Origin: JADGAU01 sp045047105
Lineage (GTDB): Bacteria > Pseudomonadota > Gammaproteobacteria > GRL18
Length of the DNA: 14,657 nucleotides
Assembly (NCBI GenBank): GCA_045047105.1
Contig: JASFYQ010000037.1
Coordinates: 1-14,657, forward strand
Direction: 5' to 3'
Below the pieces are notes generated by a model, which worked only from the letters and a program-made list of their open reading frames with translations, did not search any database and had not been told where the DNA came from. How positions within the stretch are numbered: the stretch's first letter is position 1; the number at the start of each line of letters is the position of its first letter. Of the stretch, positions 9,556 through 14,657 are shown piece after piece. The translations under genes and the position numbers were made by a program.

Positions 9556-9634
9556 ATACTAAAAAAAATACCGACTAATTTAGAATGGCGAAGTTAACGT
9601 ATTGGGAGGGTTTTATTTGTTTTATCTGTTATAA

Positions 9635-9664
9635 CTGGCAATTTTAATATTTACATAATATAAT
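9635..9664 (+). promoter_or_regulatory. Putative sigma70-type promoter for the DUF697 gene
   Basis: A perfect TATAAT -10 hexamer sits at 9659-9664, with CTGGCA (4 of 6 matches to TTGACA) at 9635-9640 and an 18-base spacer. It is 28 bases before the start codon, leaving room for the leader and the ribosome binding site. The surroundings are very AT-rich, so a chance -10 match is possible. The implication is that DUF697 can be transcribed independently of the NRPS. Confidence 0.5.
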
Positions 9665-9681
9665 GTTTTAAACGTGATAAA

Positions 9682-9686
9682 AGGAG
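9682..9686 (+). promoter_or_regulatory. Strong ribosome binding site for the DUF697 gene
   Basis: AGGAG lies six bases before the ATG at 9693, which fixes that start. It is the clearest Shine-Dalgarno sequence in the window; the exporter and srkA starts have nothing comparable. Confidence 0.8.
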
Positions 9687-9692
9687 ATTACA

Positions 9693-10196
9693 ATGACAGC
9701 AGCAGCAAGTGTGGAAATTCCTGAAAGTTCAGTAGTATATGACACAGAAGCTCAGGCAGGTATGGTTGTAAAAGACTATGTGGTTTACAGTATGGGAACG
9801 GCATTTATCCCGGTACCGATTGTTGATTTTGTTGGTCTAATCGGATTACAGGTAAAAATGGTACATTCACTTTCTAAAATCTATGGTGTTCCTTTTTCGG
9901 AAAAACGTACCAGAAGTATATTGTATTCTTTATTAGGCTCGATTATTCCAGTTGCTGGTGTAGGCTTATTAGCCAGTGCGGTGAAATTAGTACCCTTTAT
10001 TGGACAAGTTGCAGGAAGTGTCTCGATGGCGACTCTAGCGGGTGGTTCAACTTATGCGGTTGGTCGAATTTTTGTTAAGCACTTTGAAAAAAATGGTAAT
10101 CTAGACGATTTAGATGTTGATAGTGCCAAAAATGATATGAAAAATAATATCAGCGCGGCTAAAGCCAAAGCCAGCAATATTAAAAAAGAAGCCTAG
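9693..10196 (+). CDS. DUF697 family protein (small membrane-associated protein)
   Basis: This 167-residue protein matches the DUF697 pattern: a hydrophobic stretch with IPVPIVDF near residues 37-45, then an LQVKMVHSLSKIYGVPF segment, then a long Gly/Ala-rich hydrophobic region (about 84-130) containing LGSIIP and GGSTYAVGR, ending VKHFEKNG. The last 30 residues are charged, Ala/Lys-rich and probably helical. No enzyme motif is visible. The family is of unknown function; some members are fused to or sit beside GTPase domains, but there is no GTPase here. The ATG start is supported by AGGAG at six bases and by a promoter just upstream. The gene lies in the same direction as the NRPS and the exporter but is bounded by its own promoter and terminator. 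A role in peptide production, such as membrane association or self-protection, is only inference from position. Confidence 0.8.
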   Translation: MTAAASVEIPESSVVYDTEAQAGMVVKDYVVYSMGTAFIPVPIVDFVGLIGLQVKMVHSLSKIYGVPFSEKRTRSILYSLLGSIIPVAGVGLLASAVKLVPFIGQVAGSVSMATLAGGSTYAVGRIFVKHFEKNGNLDDLDVDSAKNDMKNNISAAKAKASNIKKEA

Positions 10197-10281
10197 CACA
10201 CTGCTTTTAGCAACATCTTTTAGAAAGAATATTTTAGAAAAAAAGTTTTGGAAAGGAAAGTTTTTTCTATATACTCTTGAT

Positions 10282-10316
10282 CCTACTGCTTGTAAAAGGG
10301 GAGTGGGTTTTTTTTT
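10282..10316 (+). terminator. Intrinsic (Rho-independent) terminator after the DUF697 gene
   Basis: CCTACT (10282-10287) pairs with AGTGGG (10302-10307) in a 6-bp stem including one G-T pair, with a 14-base loop, followed directly by nine T residues (10308-10316) and more T-rich sequence to about 10330. The stem is modest but the T tract is strong. It lies 85 bases after the DUF697 stop and about 90 bases before the exporter start, so it should separate the two transcripts at least partly. Confidence 0.6.
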
Positions 10317-10408
10317 GTTTTTTTTCTTTTCAATCTAAAAAAAATAGTTGAGTAGATGGCAATAGTTTTTTTAGGTTCAAAATAGCCCATATAAAAAGTT
10401 CATAAAAT

Positions 10409-12052
10409 TTGATAGATTTAAGCAATAAGCCGCTATTGCGCATGATTTTCAGTGAAAGTAAGCAATCGCTCAGAATGACGATCATTCTGAGCATTGTTTC
10501 CTCGCTGTCCAGTATTGGTTTGATTTTTATTATTAATACGGCGGCTGAACATGCAGCAGATCAGGAGACCAAGGTAAGTTTATTTTACTTTGCCCTATTT
10601 GTGGTGGTATTCCTTTTGTATTTTTTTGCCAAACGCATCTCTTTCGTCAAATCAATGGCAATTGTGGAAGGGATTGTTAAAAACCTACGCATCAGGATTT
10701 CAGATAAAGTCCGTTATGCAAACTTAGAAAGTATGGAAAAATTGGGGCTGGCACAGATCCAGACCCGTCTTTCCAGTGATACGCTGACTGTCTCAAATGC
10801 ATCCTATATTATGATTGCAGCGGTGCAAGGTGTGTTGATGTTTTTTTTCGGCATGCTGTATATTCTTTACTTGTCAAAGGTTGCCTTTTTCTTAACCTTA
10901 AGTTGTGTGATAGGCGGTATTTTAGTGTACAGCTACTACAATGATACGGTAGTGGAACAAATCGATAAATCCATCAAGCATGACGATACTTTTTTCAAGT
11001 CTTTGATGAATATTATAGAAGGTTTTAATGAATTAAAAATCAATGGCAAAAAAAGTGATGCAGTCATTGAACACCATTCAATTATTGCTCAGGATAATGA
11101 AAAAATTAGAAATTTGACCAATAAGGTATTTGCTAATAGCTCTATTTTAATTCAGTTTTTTGCTTATTTCTTACTCGGTTGCATTGTCTTTATCGTCCCC
11201 CAGTTTTCCGATCAGCATAGTGAAGTGGTCACTAAAATTGTTGCAGTGTTAATCTTTATGATGAGTCCGATTGATATGATTACCGGCGCAGTACCAACAT
11301 ATTCCAGAGCTAATCGTTCGGCATTTTTTCTAGAGCAATTAGAGCATGAAATTGACAAGATGGCCGATTACAGTCCTTATCATAGCAAATTTGATTTTAA
11401 AACCTTTGACAAGATTCATCTTAAAGATATTACTTTTCACTATAAGGGAGAATTAGGCGAGCCCTTATTTGGTATAGGTCCCATGGATTTTGAGATAAAT
11501 CGCGGTGAAATGGTATTCATCCGTGGCGGTAATGGTAGTGGTAAATCCACTTTTGTAAAAATATTTACCCACTTGTATAATTCTGACTCTGGTAGCATCA
11601 AGGTGGATAATACCACAGTCGCTAAGCACAATATCAAAAATTATCAAAACATGTTTGCCATGATCCTCACCGATTTTCATCTGTTTGACCGACTTTATGG
11701 TGTGGATAATATTGATTTAGAACACCTTCAAGCTTTACTGGATATGATGGATCTGAGCAGTAAAGTTGATTATGAAAATGGCCATTTTAGTAATATCAAT
11801 TTATCCACGGGGCAACGAAAAAGGCTGGCCTTGGTGATGGCATTGATGGAAGATAAACCCATCTATTTATTGGATGAATGGGCCGCCGATCAGGATCCGC
11901 AATTTAGAAAATATTTTTATATGAGCATACTTCCCGAACTGAAAGCCCAGGGTAAAACGGTATTAGCTGTGAGCCATGATGATCATTATTTTCATGTTGC
12001 AGACAGAGTATGCAACATGAGCCAAGGTGTGTTCGAAGATAGCCCATCCTAA
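10409..12052 (+). CDS. PvdE/SyrD-type cyclic peptide export ABC transporter, fused permease-ATPase
   Basis: This 547-residue half-transporter has an N-terminal membrane domain (hydrophobic helices near 22-44, 57-75, 132-175 and 245-292) and a C-terminal nucleotide-binding domain. Counting from the TTG start: Walker A GGNGSGKST 373-381, signature LSTGQ 465-469, Walker B IYLLDE 485-490 and H-loop His523. The DFHLFDRL segment after Walker A and the LLDEWAADQDP extension are characteristic of the PvdE/SyrD (cyclic peptide transporter) family. Members export NRPS peptides such as pyoverdine precursors across the inner membrane, so its substrate is probably the product of the NRPS upstream. The start is uncertain: TTG 10409 lies just after an in-frame stop (10403) and lacks a good ribosome site; ATG 10442, twelve codons in, is equally plausible. 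A weak TATAAA at 10390 could serve as its -10. Length is normal for the family. Confidence 0.93.
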   Translation: MIDLSNKPLLRMIFSESKQSLRMTIILSIVSSLSSIGLIFIINTAAEHAADQETKVSLFYFALFVVVFLLYFFAKRISFVKSMAIVEGIVKNLRIRISDKVRYANLESMEKLGLAQIQTRLSSDTLTVSNASYIMIAAVQGVLMFFFGMLYILYLSKVAFFLTLSCVIGGILVYSYYNDTVVEQIDKSIKHDDTFFKSLMNIIEGFNELKINGKKSDAVIEHHSIIAQDNEKIRNLTNKVFANSSILIQFFAYFLLGCIVFIVPQFSDQHSEVVTKIVAVLIFMMSPIDMITGAVPTYSRANRSAFFLEQLEHEIDKMADYSPYHSKFDFKTFDKIHLKDITFHYKGELGEPLFGIGPMDFEINRGEMVFIRGGNGSGKSTFVKIFTHLYNSDSGSIKVDNTTVAKHNIKNYQNMFAMILTDFHLFDRLYGVDNIDLEHLQALLDMMDLSSKVDYENGHFSNINLSTGQRKRLALVMALMEDKPIYLLDEWAADQDPQFRKYFYMSILPELKAQGKTVLAVSHDDHYFHVADRVCNMSQGVFEDSPS

Positions 12053-12058
12053 TAATGA

Positions 12059-12080
12059 TCTGTCAACACTTTTCCGGACA
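12059..12080. mobile_element. Possible insertion-sequence terminal inverted repeat remnant
   Basis: A GC-richer stretch beginning CTGTCAACACTTTTCC and ending GGACAC starts seven bases after the exporter stop and stands out from the AT-rich surroundings. It looks to me like the tip of an IS element, and an open minus-strand tail ending at TAA (12086-12088) lies just inside it. No matching opposite end and no transposase were found in the window, so at most it is a solo remnant. This is an impression from sequence character, not a match I could verify. Confidence 0.25.
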
Positions 12081-12107
12081 CAAGTTTAAGCTGCTTTTTG
12101 TGTTACT

Positions 12108-12475
12108 TCAAATATTTTAATCATTAAGGAGTATATGGAGCCACAAAGTATTAAGTTACTTTTAGCTTTATCTTTATACCTATCCCAACTATTTTGCTTA
12201 GTCAGAGTAGATAGAGGAATTAATGCTCAAGAATTCTTGAAATTCATCAAAAATGATTGTGATCGGCTCTGTGGTGGAATAATCTAAAATATATTCAAAT
12301 AAATATTTAAACTGATCAAACTTGCCAAGTATTTTTTTATCGAGGGTCTTTTCAATTTGTGCAATATATTCTTCGCATAAGAGTTTTTCGGCTTTTCTTG
12401 CAACAAAGAAGTAGATGAATTTACTTTAACTTTGTGTCTCATTTCTAAATGCTTCAAGTATTAACGGTTTTATGA
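12108..12475 (-). pseudogene. Decayed AAA-type (archaeal ATPase family) ATP-binding protein fragment
   Basis: Read on the minus strand, the stretch gives recognisable pieces of the family whose members show VARKAEKLLCEE, then a Walker B like ITIIFDEFQEF, then a WDRYKDK...LILCGSIYSLM segment. All three are present in order. The parts are broken: an in-frame TAA (12426-12428) interrupts the early part, a TAA at 12198-12200 followed by a frame change separates the Walker B region from the SIYSLM region, and the Walker A region near 12470 survives only as a KT followed by a further frame change. The fragment stops around 12108 with no C-terminal half. It cannot make a working protein. The family call rests on remembered motif patterns; some members are toxin-antitoxin-like or mobile-element-associated, but no partner is visible. 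Confidence 0.65.
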
Positions 12476-12555
12476 AAATTTAGTTATCTTTTATAGAGCT
12501 TGACAGGGCATTGATTACAGCCAAATAAAAGCCATTAAAATTAGTTAAAAACTAT

Positions 12556-12804
12556 GTCGAGCATGAGACTCATAACAACTACGTAATGTAGCAACACGTA
12601 TGGCTGAATTATTGGGAGAGAAAGTTGGCCAAACTATTGGTTAACAAATTTGCCAGGACAAATGTTATAGTGAGCAAACCAAGACTCTGGTTGTCACCGA
12701 AGGAATTCTGACTCGTAAGTTACAGTTCTGATCCAGAACTCGAAGATATCGCTCTGGTCATATTCGATGAAATCCATGAAGGTAACTTACAGGCCGATTT
12801 GGCG
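12556..12804 (+). pseudogene. hrpB: hrpB-type ATP-dependent RNA helicase pseudogene fragment
   Basis: The translation shows NVATRMAELLGEKVGQTIG, then an in-frame TAA (12642-12644) where the family has an aromatic residue, then QDKCYSEQTKTLVVTEGILT. After CAG (12723-12725) a one-base shift moves the reading to SDPELEDIALVIFDEIHEG and NLQADLA. These are the start of the DExH helicase core of HrpB, including motif II (DEIH). The segment before 12585 is more degraded. A short IDxxxxQIKA-like piece at 12510-12540 may be the original N-terminus, in which case the Walker A segment has been deleted. Everything after motif II is missing and the sequence passes directly into a relA-like fragment. With a stop, a frameshift and most of the protein gone it is not functional. 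Confidence 0.75.
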
Positions 12805-13016
12805 CAGGGATTATTACAGGATATTACTATTGTTTACATCAGCAACAGGCTAATATGTTAAAAGCCAATACCGAAACGGATACGGTTGATCAATCTGTTA
12901 CAATGGAGCTAAAAATTGAATTAACTCCAGCAAGTGATATTGAGCTACTGTTAAAGAAAATTACCCGCATCGCTAATGTCTTTAATGTTTTTCAGCTTTC
13001 TGAACCATCGCTATAG
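12805..13016 (+). pseudogene. relA: relA/spoT-type C-terminal (ACT domain) pseudogene fragment
   Basis: The frame continues from the hrpB piece as QGLLQDIT, a typical opening of the C-terminal ACT domain of RelA/SpoT proteins (family pattern RQGLLRDIT). One base appears lost around 12832-12836. In the shifted frame the translation runs LHQQQANMLKANTETDT, then VTMELKIEL, then LLLKKITRIANVFNVFQL, ending at TAG 13014-13016. The ending matches the family's LxRVLxKIxxxPNVxxxRR type of tail, though without the usual Arg pair. Only about the last 70 residues of a protein of more than 700 are present, without the synthetase or hydrolase domains. It is therefore a dead 3' remnant. No promoter or start was seen. 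Confidence 0.7.
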
Positions 13017-13068
13017 ATTTACCTGACTACTTTATTTTAAAAACTAATTGATTATTAAGAAATATTAT

Positions 13069-14082
13069 ATGGAAATACCAAAAAAAGATATATTAAGTCC
13101 TGATGACTATTCAGCATTAAGCCCTGATCTTATTCTGGATGCTATAGACTCCTGTGGTTATAAAACCGATGGCTCTGCACTCGCACTGAATAGTTATGAA
13201 AATCGGGTACTGCGAATAGGATTAGATAATGATGTTCCCTTAATAGCAAAATTTTACCGCCCTTTACGTTGGAGCAATGAAGCTATTATCGAAGAACACC
13301 AATTTTGTCTGGAACTAAATAAAAATGAAATTCCAGTGGTTGCTCCTCTGGTTGATGAAAATGGTCAGACCTTACATGAATACCAGGGTTATCGATTTTC
13401 TCTATTTCCTATGCAAGGTGGACGTTGGCCAGATTTGGAAAATTTAGATGATTATGAAAGGATGGGGCGTTTTATGGCTCGTATTCATGGCATAGGTGCT
13501 AGCCATCAGTTTCAATCTCGACAACAAATCAATATTGATAATTACGGCTATCAGTCGGCTAATTATTTATTGGAAAAACAGTTTATTCCCGCTCATATTG
13601 AGACTGCCTATAAGACTTTGACTGATGATTTACTGGTTATGGTTAAAACACTTTATGAATTGGCTGGTGATAGTAAAATTATACGCTTACATGGAGATTG
13701 CCATAGAGGAAATATTCTCTGGACAGATAATGGACCACATTTTGTAGACTTTGATGATGCATGTAGTGGGCCCGCTGTACAGGATTTGTGGATGTTATTG
13801 GCAGGAGAACGAGCTGAAGTTACAACCCAACTATCTGCATTATTAGATGGCTATAACTGCTTTACTGAATTTGATTTGCGTGAGTTACATCTTATTGAAG
13901 CATTAAGAACTCTGCGTATGATGCACTATGCTGCATGGTTGGCAAAACGCTGGGATGATCCTGCTTTTCCTGTCGCTTTCCCCTGGTTTAACACGGTTAA
14001 TTATTGGGAACAACATATTCAGGAGTTACGTGAACAACTATATGTGATGCAAGAGCCGGTAATACAAATTTCAGCTGCTTAG
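13069..14082 (+). CDS. srkA: SrkA-type stress response serine/threonine protein kinase (YihE/RdoA family)
   Basis: This 337-residue protein matches SrkA (E. coli YihE, 328 residues) along its whole length. From the ATG: ALNSYENRV glycine-loop substitute near 41-49, invariant Lys61 in AKFYRP, EEHQF shortly after, catalytic loop HGDCHRGN 208-215 (Asp210, Asn215), metal-binding segment FVDFDDA from 225 (Asp227), then GPAVQDLWMLL and a conserved DPAFP...FPW stretch near the C-terminus. It is a cytoplasmic kinase of the aminoglycoside-phosphotransferase-like fold, known in E. coli to counter stress-induced programmed death. An in-frame TAA at 13045 limits the start to TTG 13048 or ATG 13069; I chose ATG because the extra seven residues are not family-like. 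Neither has a clear ribosome site. It is flanked by pseudogenes on both sides, yet its own frame and catalytic residues are intact. Confidence 0.93.
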   Translation: MEIPKKDILSPDDYSALSPDLILDAIDSCGYKTDGSALALNSYENRVLRIGLDNDVPLIAKFYRPLRWSNEAIIEEHQFCLELNKNEIPVVAPLVDENGQTLHEYQGYRFSLFPMQGGRWPDLENLDDYERMGRFMARIHGIGASHQFQSRQQINIDNYGYQSANYLLEKQFIPAHIETAYKTLTDDLLVMVKTLYELAGDSKIIRLHGDCHRGNILWTDNGPHFVDFDDACSGPAVQDLWMLLAGERAEVTTQLSALLDGYNCFTEFDLRELHLIEALRTLRMMHYAAWLAKRWDDPAFPVAFPWFNTVNYWEQHIQELREQLYVMQEPVIQISAA

Positions 14083-14116
14083 CTCTATAAGCATTGGATC
14101 TGTCAGTTCTACAAAA

Positions 14117-14564
14117 CTAAATACTTTTCTCATCTGCTTCAGCATACTCGACAGGAATAATAAAAGTAAGCACAGCACCACCATTAGGATGATTTTCAGC
14201 CCATATTTTGCCCTGATGCAAGGTGATCCTGTTGCTCGGCAATACAGCGTATAGCAATTGACTTAAGAGATGAATAGGCATAATTAAGTTCTACTTTACC
14301 TGCTTCCAATTGGGTTAAGTCGAGTAAATTATTGAGCAAACTCATCAATCGATTAGCACTTATTTTAATGTTATTAAAATATTTTAATTTTTTTTCATCA
14401 CTGCTTATATTGAATTTATTTACACCAATATTGGCATAACCTAAAATGCCATGCATAGGGGTTTTTAACTCATGTGAAATATTAGCTAAAAAATTCGATT
14501 TAGCCTGATTTGCTTTCACCAGTTCAAAATTAATATTTTGCAAATCCTGGGTACGTGCTTTAAC
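14117..14564 (-). pseudogene. Sensor histidine kinase pseudogene with deleted ATP-binding core
   Basis: On the minus strand the sequence reads through a linker (KARTQDLQ), then the dimerisation/H-box AKSNFLANISHELKTPMHG, and on to LLDLTQLEAGKVEL and IAIRCIAEQQ, which is a complete HisKA domain. Around 14219-14229 it jumps to another frame and continues with HQGKIWAENHPNGGAVLTF, IIPVEYAEADEKSI and TAG at 14117-14119. That is the normal last strand of the HATPase domain. About 100 residues holding the N, G1 and F boxes are missing, so it cannot bind ATP. Left in its first frame it would stop at 14196. An in-frame TAG at 14565-14567 cuts off the N-terminal sensor part. It is convergent with srkA, 34 bases away. 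Which stimulus or partner it served is unknown. Confidence 0.8.
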
Positions 14565-14637
14565 CTAGAAAACGCAGTTAAACTTACTGCAAATGCCTAA
14601 AGCACTAAATTTTAAGGATTTCTGTACAATTTTGAAT

Positions 14638-14652
14638 TCACCCGTAGGGTGA
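14638..14652. repeat. Short inverted repeat at the right edge
   Basis: TCACCC (14638-14643) and GGGTGA (14647-14652) are perfect arms around a GTA loop. The following GACTACG runs into the window end, so this may be one arm of a longer dispersed intergenic repeat or the tip of a mobile element that cannot be seen. There is no T run after the stem within the window. The 75 bases between the kinase pseudogene and this hairpin show no gene. Confidence 0.4.
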
Positions 14653-14657
14653 CTACG

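Noticed and set aside
9531..9560. Intrinsic terminator of the NRPS transcript
   Set aside because: The hairpin is real but is followed by ATACTAAAAA rather than a T tract on the plus strand.
10308..10331. T-rich tract as a phase-variation switch for the exporter
   Set aside because: It directly follows a hairpin and is simply explained as the terminator tail; it lies well outside the exporter reading frame.
13048..13068. Seven extra N-terminal residues of SrkA from a TTG start
   Set aside because: The residues are not family-like and no ribosome site is seen; ATG 13069 gives a normal length. It remains a possible alternative.
12057..14105. The 9-mer GATCTGTCA at 12057-12065 and again at 14097-14105 as flanking direct repeats of an inserted segment
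   Set aside because: Nine-base matches are expected by chance many times in a window of this size, and nothing else supports an insertion with these ends.
14196..14543. A stand-alone small histidine kinase protein on the minus strand
   Set aside because: The HATPase C-terminal sequence continues just beyond it in another frame, its start would be a TTG inside the linker, and an in-frame stop lies just upstream, so it is better called a pseudogene.

Overview
The window is AT-rich (by eye about 40% GC) and looks gammaproteobacterial. The clearest sign is a SrkA/YihE-family kinase, supported by remnants of hrpB- and relA-type genes and a DUF697 protein of the proteobacterial kind. The genus cannot be fixed from the sequence alone. 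No tRNA, rRNA, CRISPR array or intact insertion sequence was seen.

Layout. Positions 1-9491 hold the 3' part of a very large non-ribosomal peptide synthetase (NRPS) gene that runs off the left edge. The visible order is E(partial) - C-A-T-E - C-A-T-TE, so these are the last two and a half modules plus the release thioesterase. After a 200-base gap with a palindrome and a good sigma70-like promoter comes a small DUF697 membrane-associated protein (9693-10196), followed by an intrinsic terminator. Next is a PvdE/SyrD-type cyclic-peptide ABC exporter (10409-12052). From 12053 to 13047 lies roughly 1 kb of gene debris: a possible IS end, a minus-strand AAA-type ATPase fragment, an hrpB helicase fragment, and a relA 3' fragment joined directly to the hrpB piece. 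An intact srkA-like kinase gene follows (13069-14082). The right edge carries a minus-strand sensor histidine kinase pseudogene whose ATP-binding core has been deleted, then a short inverted repeat.

How the genes work together. The NRPS and the ABC exporter form the end of a peptide natural-product locus. Reading the specificity residues by alignment to GrsA PheA gives D-I-L-Q-L-G-V-I-W-K for the last A domain, which matches the glycine code. The preceding A domain reads D-A-A-I-I-G-E-I-T-K, which I do not assign. Because E domains follow the two residues before glycine, the predicted end of the peptide is ...(D-Xaa)-(D-Yaa)-Gly, released by the thioesterase as an acid or a macrocycle. The exporter family moves such peptides, often siderophores or lipopeptides, from cytoplasm to periplasm. 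DUF697 lies between the two with its own promoter and terminator, so its link to the pathway is unproven. SrkA and the pseudogenes look like chromosomal flank rather than part of the pathway.

The strongest second-look items are the predicted D-D-Gly peptide end, the unassigned A-domain code, the atypical last carrier-protein motif, DUF697 placed inside the NRPS/exporter locus, and the hrpB::relA fusion pseudogene within a cluster of decayed genes.
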